Origin: Lysinibacillus louembei
Lineage (GTDB): Bacteria > Bacillota > Bacilli > Bacillales_A > Planococcaceae
NCBI RefSeq assembly: GCF_033880585.1
Contig: NZ_CP137624.1
Span: 3,631,501-3,695,500 of the forward strand
Direction: 5' to 3'
Length of the DNA: 64,000 bases
Shown here in pieces: positions 17,610 through 26,212 of this stretch. Every line of letters starts with the position of its first letter. The first letter of the stretch is position 1. The position numbers were made by a program, and so were the translations under genes. The notes beneath the pieces were generated by a model. The model was not told the DNA's origin and made no database searches. It saw nothing but the letters and a program-made list of their open reading frames with translations.

Positions 17610-18761
17610 TTGACAACAAAACAACCTGTTAGTTATTTAGATTTTAATAACCCAATTCATATCATTTGGCGAAAAGGAACACCTGATGACCCTTTCGTTG
17701 ATAGATTAGATATTACTCGTATCGTAAATCAGCGCATTGCTTTGCTTGAAATTCCTGACAACGTATATCGTGTAAGAATATCAGGCATGTTTGAAGTGAA
17801 TTATGAAAAGTTTATAAAAAGCAGCTTAGAAAAAAACGAATTCTATTGTGATTACACGAATGGATTCGTTTTTTTTCACGCAGCAAAAGAAGCTGAAACC
17901 GTATCAGTAATGTACCGTGGTAGAGGTGTCCTTCTTTATCCAAGTAGTAGAATCATGCACTATGATGCTACAGCCAATGAATCGCTCTATGAAATTATTG
18001 AAAAATCGAAAGAGCAAGTAAAAGAATTGATAGACAAAACTGAGGATTTTGAAGAAATAATGGGACGAATGATTGTTGCCATCAATTCTTCCAATCAGGC
18101 AACTAATAATGCTCTCATTGCTACTGAAGATGCAAAAAAGGCAACGAAATTAGTTGATGATGCCTATCATACAACTGTTCTTATCTACCAGCCCTACGTA
18201 CAAACACAGGCTGATATCGCAAAAAAATACCCTAATCCACAAGTTGGTTGGACTGTCCAAGTATATGACTCTGGTGTTCGTTATCGTTGGAATGGCATGG
18301 ATTGGGTACCGATTGATGCGTTAGGTGGGAATATTCCTAATGCTACAGAATCCTATGATGGTCTTATGTCAAAGGAGCATTTCATTAAGGTTGAAGATAT
18401 TAGTGAACAAACAGATTGCCGCACAATCGTTTTTATTTGTCCGCAAGAGATTTTGCAAGGTATTCAAGACCCACATATCGTTTTTCCCCACAACGGAGAA
18501 ATTATAGATATTAAAGCTTTTGTCTCTAAAGCAGGGACAATGGATACGTTAGTAGACGTTGAGTTATCTCAGGATTTTATTAATTGGGCTTCTATTACTG
18601 ATACCCCTCTATTAATTGATTCAGGTAGCTATAAAGACAATGGTTTGCATAAGCTTATCACAACAAAAATTAGTGAAAATGATGTAATCAGATTGAATGT
18701 GCCCTCTTTTAACACAGATACATACAATCTGACAGTAAATATTAAAATAAAAATTGACTAG
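17610..18761 (+). CDS. Baseplate/tail fibre protein
   Basis: TTG start behind GGCGGTG; 383 residues. The N-terminal half is a beta domain followed by a helical segment (KSKEQVKELIDKTEDFEEI). Then comes YRWNGMDWVPIDALGG and DGLMSKEHFIKVEDI, a linker very common in fibres and upper baseplate proteins of Bacillus phages. The last 120 residues form a beta domain that may be the receptor-facing head. It lies between the PAAR-like protein and another structural protein, so an adsorption or adaptor role fits. The exact target is unknown. Confidence 0.6.
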   Translation: MTTKQPVSYLDFNNPIHIIWRKGTPDDPFVDRLDITRIVNQRIALLEIPDNVYRVRISGMFEVNYEKFIKSSLEKNEFYCDYTNGFVFFHAAKEAETVSVMYRGRGVLLYPSSRIMHYDATANESLYEIIEKSKEQVKELIDKTEDFEEIMGRMIVAINSSNQATNNALIATEDAKKATKLVDDAYHTTVLIYQPYVQTQADIAKKYPNPQVGWTVQVYDSGVRYRWNGMDWVPIDALGGNIPNATESYDGLMSKEHFIKVEDISEQTDCRTIVFICPQEILQGIQDPHIVFPHNGEIIDIKAFVSKAGTMDTLVDVELSQDFINWASITDTPLLIDSGSYKDNGLHKLITTKISENDVIRLNVPSFNTDTYNLTVNIKIKID

Positions 18762-18778
18762 AAAGAAGGAATTTTATA

Positions 18779-19531
18779 ATGACAAAAGCACCTGAAGTAT
18801 ATTGGTATGAAGGAACAAATACAGTAGCAAATGAAATAAAAAATACAGTAAACTACGGTACTGTAGATGCAGATTCTATGTCTCCTACGAAAGTTTTTTA
18901 CATTTGGAACAATCGTGGAGGAACAGAAGACTGCTCTAAAATGGAAGAAGTAACATTTACAACTCGTGACCGTAGTGGTGGTGATGGAGGTTCAAATGGA
19001 AATATTGTAGAAGCAGTTCGTGATAATTGGTTCCATGTACGAGTTGACAGCTTAAATGAAACAGCCTTTTTACCTGTTGGTAAAAGTGGCTTCAGTCCGA
19101 CAAACTTAAGTGGAACAAAAGATTTAGGCACAACAGGTACTACCACAAATGTGAATGCTGCTACTGCTCAAGCTTGGTTAGCATCACAAGATTTAGCATT
19201 AGACACTTATGTAAAACCAACAAATGCTAATGGATTTATTTATAGAGTAGTGAAAGCAGGAACAACTGATGGAAATGAACCTTCTTCTTGGGCAACTGTA
19301 GAAGGAAACTCTGTTTTTGATGGCACAGTAGAATATGTAGCTATCAAAATTGAAAAAACACCTAACGCTAAGGAAATTTTAGGCTTCGCCAACAACACGG
19401 ATGATGATGGCACTAATGCTGAGTTAGCAGGCGGTAACTTTGTTAAGATTTCTGTTTATGCAGACGTACCTATTACTGCATCAGCTGGTAAAAATCTGTT
19501 AATACAACGTGTTTCATATCGTTATGTATAA
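18779..19531 (+). CDS. Phage tail structural protein, function unknown
   Basis: 250 residues with a clear ribosome site (GAAAGAAGGAATTT). The N-terminal domain is unrecognised. From about residue 130 it carries AWLASQDLALDTYVKP followed by EPSSWATVEGNSVFDGTVEYVA, the same W/GTSG-EP-W-DG module type as the protein at 11990. The C-terminus is beta-rich and ends in RVSYRYV. A terminator follows, so this gene may close the core tail block before the variable adsorption genes. It could be a baseplate wedge or a fibre adaptor. Confidence 0.5.
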   Translation: MTKAPEVYWYEGTNTVANEIKNTVNYGTVDADSMSPTKVFYIWNNRGGTEDCSKMEEVTFTTRDRSGGDGGSNGNIVEAVRDNWFHVRVDSLNETAFLPVGKSGFSPTNLSGTKDLGTTGTTTNVNAATAQAWLASQDLALDTYVKPTNANGFIYRVVKAGTTDGNEPSSWATVEGNSVFDGTVEYVAIKIEKTPNAKEILGFANNTDDDGTNAELAGGNFVKISVYADVPITASAGKNLLIQRVSYRYV

Positions 19532-19573
19532 AAGTAACATAATGACATTTAACAAATAAAATATGGGCTTTAC

Positions 19574-19606
19574 AGGGTATGGGACTCGTTCCCCTACCCT
19601 ATTTTT
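19574..19606 (+). terminator. Terminator between core tail genes and adsorption genes
   Basis: AGGGTA-GGG pairs with CCC-TACCCT around ACTCGTT, followed by ATTTTTATAG, 40 bases after the stop codon at 19531. Confidence 0.75.
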
Positions 19607-19656
19607 ATAGATTTATTATAAGAAAAACTTCAATGCAATGAAGGAGATTGATAAAC

Positions 19657-20253
19657 ATGTTATTTGCAGACTCACAAAATATACAAGCAATCAGTATTCC
19701 TTTTAATTGGAACGCTGATTATGCAAATGGAAAAAACTATGCTGAGTATGACCTACTCACACATAAAAAAAATGACTTTTACTTAATACAGAAAAATCAG
19801 GTCATTCGTTTTGGTTTGTTTGGTCAAGGAATGAAACTGTTTTTTGAAATGGCAGATGGTTCATTTAACTTAAATGGAAAAAGAATTGAAATTGAATACC
19901 ATGCGGAAAATGGAGAAGTTTTTCATTTAACAACAAATTTTACAAACAAAGACCTTATCACATATAAAGAAGCTTATGCTGACTACAACAACGTTCAAGG
20001 AACTCAGCAATCAAGCTTAAAAGCCATTAACTTTGGCTACAAAACAACTTATAGGAAAGATGATATTCAATTATTCTTTCAGCCTATTGTCGCCCTCCCT
20101 TTTAATGAAAGTGCCTTTATTGAAGTGAAATTAACTTCAAATAAAGACTTAAATGGTTATTTAGTCTTTAAGTCAAGAGGATTGGAAGTGGAGCGCTTCT
20201 ATGCTCCGCTAGAAGCAAACAAAGCAGGTCAATTGAATTGGACAATCAAATAA
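19657..20253 (+). CDS. Phage structural protein, unrecognised
   Basis: The start is placed at 19657 with AAGGAG upstream, giving 198 residues. The sequence is beta-rich and has no membrane segment. A TNKDLITYKEAYADYN helix lies in the middle and a strand-rich second half follows. I recognise no family. It opens the A+T-richer stretch of adsorption genes and is followed at 21 bases by another small gene. It might be a fibre base or adaptor. Confidence 0.45.
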   Translation: MLFADSQNIQAISIPFNWNADYANGKNYAEYDLLTHKKNDFYLIQKNQVIRFGLFGQGMKLFFEMADGSFNLNGKRIEIEYHAENGEVFHLTTNFTNKDLITYKEAYADYNNVQGTQQSSLKAINFGYKTTYRKDDIQLFFQPIVALPFNESAFIEVKLTSNKDLNGYLVFKSRGLEVERFYAPLEANKAGQLNWTIK

Positions 20254-20274
20254 TAGAAAGCGAGGCACTACATA

Positions 20275-20607
20275 ATGAAAAGATTTTGGTTACACCTTCC
20301 TGATAAAAATGACTCCCTAGAAATAACAGCTATAAACAACAAGCTATCTTTATTTGAGTCTTCGAATGAAACAGCTTACACAATTGGCGTAGGAAAATAC
20401 TCACTTGAAAAACTAGTAGAGAATCTTGTTAGTAAAGGTTTAGATGCTAGGATTGGCGAAATTAAAGCACCAAAAAGCTCAAAGCTAATTGTATTATTTT
20501 TAGACAATTCATTCACAAACATAAGCGGTAATTTTGTTACTTTTATTGGTGGTATTGAATCTATTGATACAGGTGATAGACAAGATGGCAATATAATTCA
20601 GATTTAA
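20275..20607 (+). CDS. Small phage protein, unrecognised
   Basis: 110 residues, ATG behind AAAGCGAGG. The text is mixed alpha/beta (ARIGEIKAPKSSKLIVLFLDN) with no motif I can name. It shares short spacing and strand with its neighbours and so probably belongs to the adsorption-gene operon. It could be a chaperone for one of the large fibres, or a structural subunit. Confidence 0.45.
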   Translation: MKRFWLHLPDKNDSLEITAINNKLSLFESSNETAYTIGVGKYSLEKLVENLVSKGLDARIGEIKAPKSSKLIVLFLDNSFTNISGNFVTFIGGIESIDTGDRQDGNIIQI

Positions 20608-20628
20608 TACTAGAAAGGAAGATATTCT

Positions 20629-22569
20629 ATGACAATTGTAGGTGGTAACTTAGAACGCAAAGAAATAGGCTTACCTATTGGAGTTTCAGGTACTCACAAT
20701 AATACAGAAATTGATTTAACAACAGGCTATTTACGATTAGCTCAGGTTGACACAGATGGTCAAGGAAACCCTGTTTATGCAGAGGAAGGTACTTGGGTTT
20801 CAGATGTGATTAATTTAGAAGACAAGTTTCATGATTTTGAAAAAGTGTTTGCCTCTAATATTGATAATGGCACTAGCTCATTTGCCATATTAACAAGAGT
20901 TTCAGATAACAATATCGATTGGTCTGATTGGGTTGCTGTAGGCTATGATGGTGCAATTTTATCTGATACGAAGCAATATATTCAGGTTAGGGTTGACTTA
21001 TTTGCAGGGTTTGTGACGGATGTGTTTTTAATCTCTGAGTTTGAAAATGAAAATGATAAAAAACTATTTGAAAAAAGAGACTATATTGATACTATCAATG
21101 GTTTACGTTTAAAACGTGATTATGAGATTGGCATGACTGTGGATGAAACTTGGAATAAAGAAGGCAGTTTACATAGGTATAAAAATAATCGCAATGAGTT
21201 TACTCATGTTCATAAAATAAAACAACAATCCGCATTATTATTAAATGACTTTATTGAGGCTCAATTAGGCTCAAATCAAGTTCAGCCAAATTATCCTGAT
21301 AGAACATTAGACAAGGCATTTGATAATGACCCCGTTACATATTGGGGTAGCATAACACCTGTTGCAAATAACGCTTGGATAGGCGCTAAATTCAAAGAAG
21401 CAGTAGAGATAGATACAGTAATACTAGACCAACCAACAGGAGGCTCAGCAGTAACTTCGATAGCAGTACAATATTCTAATAACGGCACTTCTTGGGTAAG
21501 TGCAGAGTTTGTTTCTGTGTCAGCAATTAGAAATAAAATTATTCTTAAAAAGCCCTTTAAAGCACAATATTGTAGAATACTTGCAAAAAGTAACCCTGAA
21601 ACTAGTTCTTGGGCATGGGCAGTAAAAGAGATTAAGTTTTACGGCAGAAAGAATAAAACATTTTTTAAAGGTAATGATGGAATTTATCGAGCTTATAAAC
21701 AAAAAGCTGAGAAATATAGCTTGAGATTTATAGGCTCTAGTTTCGTTAGGCTGTCTCAACGATACAATTACACTAGGTTTACTTTAGAAGCTTGGGTTAA
21801 GCCTATCGGCACAAATTTCCAACAAATTGTTTCAGGAATAGAATCAGCAGGGTACGGAATATCATTATCTGGAAACAAGGCTCATGGGCAAGCTTATATT
21901 AATGGTGCATATAGGGGTGTAACTTCAAATACGGTTCTTCAAGTTAATCAATGGTATCACATTGCTTTCACCTATGACCAATCTGCTCTTAAAATATATG
22001 TCAACGGAGAATTAGATAATGTTGTGAATTATGCAGGAACAGTAAAAAATTCAGGACAAACTTTCGCAATTGGAGCAAACCCCAACGCAGGCTCTGCCTA
22101 TCAAGAGTATTTTAACGGAGAATTAACTGATGTTAGATTTTGGAACACGCCTAGAACAGTAGAACAAATTAAAGAGAATTTTTATGAGCTAACGGATTTT
22201 GACAATAGCCTAGTTGGTTGGTATAAGCTAAACGAAGGCACAGGAAATCCTGTGGATTATAGTAATTATAGTTTTGGCATAAGTGGAACAAGAAATATTA
22301 GTTGGAATATCAAAGAAGAAAGTACAACATCTTATTTTGAATTTAATACATTACCTACACTTGAAGAATTTCAACAATATGGTATGAATGACTATCTTCT
22401 CGATTTTCCTTTCTTTGATAGAAAAATAACAGCACTTCAACCTGTCCTAATGTCAGAAAAAAACGAAAATATAGGTGTTGATGAAACAGGAAAAATATTT
22501 AGCAAAACTATTGATTTAAAGAAATATTTTGATATTAGAAGTATGAGAGGTGAGATGAAATGGCAATAG
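20629..22569 (+). CDS. Receptor-binding protein with discoidin and LamG-like domains
   Basis: 646 residues. An N-terminal domain (about 1-190) is unrecognised. A discoidin/F5-8C-type domain follows at about 200-340, with NAWIGAKFKEAVEIDTVIL and YCRILAKSNPE. A LamG-type concanavalin-fold domain covers about 360-550, with FTLEAWVKPIG, WYHIAFTYDQSALKIYVNGE and VGWYKLNEGTG. Both folds bind glycans. The C-terminal region carries EEFQQYGMNDYL, a motif shared with the next genes. It overlaps the next gene by ten bases. Binding of a host wall sugar is inference from the fold. Confidence 0.72.
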   Translation: MTIVGGNLERKEIGLPIGVSGTHNNTEIDLTTGYLRLAQVDTDGQGNPVYAEEGTWVSDVINLEDKFHDFEKVFASNIDNGTSSFAILTRVSDNNIDWSDWVAVGYDGAILSDTKQYIQVRVDLFAGFVTDVFLISEFENENDKKLFEKRDYIDTINGLRLKRDYEIGMTVDETWNKEGSLHRYKNNRNEFTHVHKIKQQSALLLNDFIEAQLGSNQVQPNYPDRTLDKAFDNDPVTYWGSITPVANNAWIGAKFKEAVEIDTVILDQPTGGSAVTSIAVQYSNNGTSWVSAEFVSVSAIRNKIILKKPFKAQYCRILAKSNPETSSWAWAVKEIKFYGRKNKTFFKGNDGIYRAYKQKAEKYSLRFIGSSFVRLSQRYNYTRFTLEAWVKPIGTNFQQIVSGIESAGYGISLSGNKAHGQAYINGAYRGVTSNTVLQVNQWYHIAFTYDQSALKIYVNGELDNVVNYAGTVKNSGQTFAIGANPNAGSAYQEYFNGELTDVRFWNTPRTVEQIKENFYELTDFDNSLVGWYKLNEGTGNPVDYSNYSFGISGTRNISWNIKEESTTSYFEFNTLPTLEEFQQYGMNDYLLDFPFFDRKITALQPVLMSEKNENIGVDETGKIFSKTIDLKKYFDIRSMRGEMKWQ

Positions 22570-23816
22570 TAACCCTAGACAGCAGTATAGGTACAGGTAC
22601 ACTAAGCAATGGAAATTTAACAAACACTGCATCTAACGGCATACGAATATCAACAGAATGGAAAAACAGTGGTAAATGGTATTTTGAAGCTTCTGTAGGA
22701 GCAGGTACGAGTCATAGAGTAGATATTGTAACAACAAATCCAGTTTTTGGTTCAGGTGCTTCTAGTTCATCCACACAATTTTTTTGGTCAAATAATGGAA
22801 GTCTTGGCGGAGCAGTGACTAGAACTTCGTTCACTGCCCCCTACGCAACAGGTGATATATTAGGTGTCGCATTGAATATAGATCATGGAGATTTAGAGTT
22901 TTTTATAAATGGAATATCTCAAGGTAAAAACATAGGTTTTTTAAATGATTTTTTCCCCCACAAGCCTATAAATATAGGTGTCGGTGGAAGTGCCTCTACT
23001 GGAACAAGAACAATGACAGTTAACTTTGGAGCGTCAGATTTCTCTCATAATATACCTAAAGAATATTATTCATATGATGGCAGTCAAAAGGGAATTATAG
23101 GTAAAGCCTTACTTTTAAGTAATGAGAAAACATACTCTTTATTAAAAGAAGATGTAAAAAACGTAATTCCTGCAATGACTTCGAATACTATTCCTTATGG
23201 TATTGTTAGAGCTAGTGGTTTCTACACAACGACTCCTGCTTATTATGGTTTTAATCACAATAATACAACAGAATCACAAGCATGGATAACAAATGCATCA
23301 AAAAATGGATGGTTATCTTATGAATTTACTTCTAAAAAGAGACTTGTAAGTTATTCTGTATCTAGTCAAATGAGTGGAGGTTCTACAAGCAATGCAACTT
23401 TAATTAATAGAGCGCCCAAAGACTGGACATTCGAAGGAAGTAATGATGATGGAATTACGTGGTCTATTTTAGATACTCAAACTAATCAAACTTCTTGGAC
23501 TATTGGACAAAAAAGAAACTTTCTTATATCCAAACAAAATTTCTATAAAATATATAGAATTAATGTTTTTGCAAATAATGGTGACACATATTTATCTATT
23601 GGCGAGTTAGAGATGTTTGAGAGTCCTTATAATTTAATAGAAATGCCTTCTCATAAAAAAAATAATTTTGTTCAATATGGAGAAGACTCTTTTACAGAAT
23701 TTAATACTATTTTCGCAAGTAAAAACTACATTTTACAAGACACTATTTCGGAAAACGAAGAAGGTCTTTGGACTGCACAATTAAATAGAAAACCACTCAG
23801 CATTAGTTTTGATTAG
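22560..23816 (+). CDS. Receptor-binding protein with SPRY-like and discoidin domains
   Basis: 418 residues, start overlapping the previous stop region. The first 180 look SPRY/concanavalin-like: RISTEWKNSGKWYFEASVGAG and DLEFFINGISQGKNIGF. Residues 200-350 or so form a discoidin-type domain with GWLSYEFTSKKRLVSYSV, APKDWTFEGSNDDGITWS and YKIYRINVFANNG. The end carries NNFVQYGEDSFTEF, the same F-x-QYG signature as neighbouring genes. It is part of a five-gene array of sugar-binding folds; its ligand is unknown. Confidence 0.65.
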   Translation: MAIVTLDSSIGTGTLSNGNLTNTASNGIRISTEWKNSGKWYFEASVGAGTSHRVDIVTTNPVFGSGASSSSTQFFWSNNGSLGGAVTRTSFTAPYATGDILGVALNIDHGDLEFFINGISQGKNIGFLNDFFPHKPINIGVGGSASTGTRTMTVNFGASDFSHNIPKEYYSYDGSQKGIIGKALLLSNEKTYSLLKEDVKNVIPAMTSNTIPYGIVRASGFYTTTPAYYGFNHNNTTESQAWITNASKNGWLSYEFTSKKRLVSYSVSSQMSGGSTSNATLINRAPKDWTFEGSNDDGITWSILDTQTNQTSWTIGQKRNFLISKQNFYKIYRINVFANNGDTYLSIGELEMFESPYNLIEMPSHKKNNFVQYGEDSFTEFNTIFASKNYILQDTISENEEGLWTAQLNRKPLSISFD

Positions 23817-23866
23817 TGCTGAGTTTTAATTTGGTTTTCTTAATACAATAAGAAAGGAGTATTATA

Positions 23867-25222
23867 GTGCCTGAGAAAATAAAAACTTATAATTTTAATG
23901 GTACAGGCAGTTTAACAAATCCCTTAAACACTGCTTATGGAAACAACTTCACAATCGAGTTGTGGATGAAACCACATTCTATTACGCAAATGGACTATTC
24001 TTCATTTTTAATGAGAGGTTCAGGGACTACCGCTAACGGAATTCACATATATCAAGGCAAAATAGGCTTTAGAAGCGGAGAGTCAGGTTTGCTAGGAACT
24101 GCCTTAGATGATTTTAATACACTGAATTATCCTGTTGGTGAATGGGCGCACATTGCTTTAATAATTAAAAACAGCAAATCATTTGAATTTTATAGAAATT
24201 TCCAAAAAATAAGTGAAGGTATTACATTCGGCAACTCTACTTCGACTAATTCACATATATCTATAGGTGATTGGTCTGCAAATTACAAATCTTTTTTTAA
24301 CGGTTCTCTAGCATTGGTTAGGTTGTGGGATGTAGCCTTGCCAATAGATAGTATAGAAAAAAGCTCCAAACAGATTATTAATAATAACCTTAATTTAATA
24401 TATGAACTAAACACCAATATGGAAAATACCTCCCTATATGGGACTGTTCTTTTTGATACTTTTGAAATTGATGTAGCTACGAGGTCTGTTATGAAAAATG
24501 AAAATGCAGATAAATATTATTCTCTAGCAGAAAAAACTCTTATTTCACTACCTTCTTTATCAAATAAAAACATGATTTTGCATGGCATTGAACAAGGAAA
24601 AGAAATTCAATTAGATGCACCTTTTACTAAACATAATTATGTGAATGAATCACCTATTGATAATGTAAATAGAAAAGTGTTTACACAAGAAATTGGTAAA
24701 GTAAATAGTTTGAATATTAAGGAAATTAAAGAAGATAATTTTGAGCTTATTTACACATGGTACGAAAGAAACATGACTTCCAATACTACCCCTGCACCTT
24801 TAGTTGCAAGTGCTAGTAGTGAGTACAGTATAGACTACCAAGCATGGAAAGCTTTTAATGGGATTAATGATACTAAAGATTGTTGGAGTTCTTTAGGTAT
24901 AGATAGGAACGGATGCTATCTAACTATAGATTTTGGGGAAAAGATAAAAGTAAATGTACTAAAGATTGTTGGAAGAGATAGTGTAGGCTCTCCTTCTATG
25001 TCGCCTAAAGATTTTGAAATATACGTTTCAGACGATGGTATTGTTTGGAGTATTGTTAAAAGCTATAGTAATCAAATAGGTTGGACTGCTTATGAAGAAA
25101 GAGTATATCCTATAGGGATATTAAATAATAGATTTTATAGAGTAAAAATATTATCCAACAATGGTTCTACGGCAACTACATCTATTGGGCAATTAATATT
25201 TGGATATAGAGAGGTGAATTAA
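23867..25222 (+). CDS. Receptor-binding protein with LamG-like and discoidin domains
   Basis: GTG start behind GAAAGGAG; 451 residues. Residues 1-165 form a LamG-type domain: FTIELWMKPHSI, EWAHIALIIKNSKSFEFYRN and SLALVRLWDVAL. A linker of about 100 residues follows, then a discoidin-type domain at about 305-450, with CYLTIDFGEKIKVNVLKIV, SPKDFEIYVSDDGIVWS and FYRVKILSNNGS. The domain order is the reverse of the gene at 20629, pointing to domain shuffling inside the array. The start of the next gene lies one base after the stop. Confidence 0.65.
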   Translation: MPEKIKTYNFNGTGSLTNPLNTAYGNNFTIELWMKPHSITQMDYSSFLMRGSGTTANGIHIYQGKIGFRSGESGLLGTALDDFNTLNYPVGEWAHIALIIKNSKSFEFYRNFQKISEGITFGNSTSTNSHISIGDWSANYKSFFNGSLALVRLWDVALPIDSIEKSSKQIINNNLNLIYELNTNMENTSLYGTVLFDTFEIDVATRSVMKNENADKYYSLAEKTLISLPSLSNKNMILHGIEQGKEIQLDAPFTKHNYVNESPIDNVNRKVFTQEIGKVNSLNIKEIKEDNFELIYTWYERNMTSNTTPAPLVASASSEYSIDYQAWKAFNGINDTKDCWSSLGIDRNGCYLTIDFGEKIKVNVLKIVGRDSVGSPSMSPKDFEIYVSDDGIVWSIVKSYSNQIGWTAYEERVYPIGILNNRFYRVKILSNNGSTATTSIGQLIFGYREVN

Positions 25223-25223
25223 T

Positions 25224-26168
25224 TTGGCAACAACAGAGCAACTAATGGCGCAGTACGGAGTCGCATGGTTTGGTTTTGATGAAGCGAGTGGTAATGTTTA
25301 CGATAAACTAGGGTTGAATAATTATGTAGGTACTGTAACAGGTGCAACAAGAGTTGATGGTTGGAATGGTGAAGGTAGTTCTATGAGTTTTAATGGGAGC
25401 AGTAATTGGATTTCATTTAACAATAAGGTTTTACCTATTGGAGCTAAGAGTATTAGATTTAAAATTAAAACCAATAGACAGGCTACTTCTTCTATTTTTG
25501 GAACATCTCACATCACAGCCACTACTCATGGAGATTCAGTTTCTATAAGAGACAGTGGAGCATTAGGTTGGCTTTCCAATAGAGCTTCAACAAGACTACT
25601 TAGACTCTCACTAGAATCCACTATAAATGTTTGCGATAACCAATGGCATGACATATTGCTAACTTGGGATGGTACTACCAATGTAGGTGCAGTTAAAATG
25701 TATATTGACGACATGGCAACGCCTAACGTAGTAGGTACAGCTAATGTAGTAGAAACAGTTTCTCATACCAATAATCTCACTATTGGTAGAATGTCTGCGG
25801 GTACAAATTATTACTATTTCAATGGTCAACTGGACGATTTACAAATTTATAATAAAGCCCTCTCCCCCTCTGATTTTGAACAAAAGCGATTAACAATCAA
25901 ATCAGAATCTAACAAAAATCTAGTTCCCTCCTCTTCTTCAACTCGTGTGAAAGAGATTCCTAACACAGAGGAAAATACACTATTATCTCAAGGTGGATTG
26001 ATTCATGAGATTGATTCAGCAGTTGATAGACTACCAATTGACCTAACAAGAATCTCCACTGAATATGAGATTGTAAGCAATAATAAATCATCTTTAAACA
26101 ATGGAAAAATGTTTACCATCCCTATTAATAATAAATTTAAAACAGCATTTATTGAGGACAACGATTAA
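25224..26168 (+). CDS. LamG-domain tail protein, paralogue of the next gene
   Basis: TTG start behind GAGGTGAATTAA; 314 residues. It opens with LMAQYGVAWFGFDEASGNVYD, then a LamG-type domain with SMSFNGSSNWISF, WHDILLTWDGTT and YYFNGQLDDLQIYNKALS. The next gene begins with the same pattern (KYGKAFIGFDEVSGNV, MSFNGINQYIQM, YLNGQLDQIEIYDK), so the two are tandem duplicates that have since diverged. The C-terminal 90 residues are different and end abruptly. A sugar-binding adsorption role is inferred. Confidence 0.62.
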   Translation: MATTEQLMAQYGVAWFGFDEASGNVYDKLGLNNYVGTVTGATRVDGWNGEGSSMSFNGSSNWISFNNKVLPIGAKSIRFKIKTNRQATSSIFGTSHITATTHGDSVSIRDSGALGWLSNRASTRLLRLSLESTINVCDNQWHDILLTWDGTTNVGAVKMYIDDMATPNVVGTANVVETVSHTNNLTIGRMSAGTNYYYFNGQLDDLQIYNKALSPSDFEQKRLTIKSESNKNLVPSSSSTRVKEIPNTEENTLLSQGGLIHEIDSAVDRLPIDLTRISTEYEIVSNNKSSLNNGKMFTIPINNKFKTAFIEDND

Positions 26169-26212
26169 AATGGTTGCCCTTTTATTATGGAAAAATATTG
26201 GAGGTCAATACA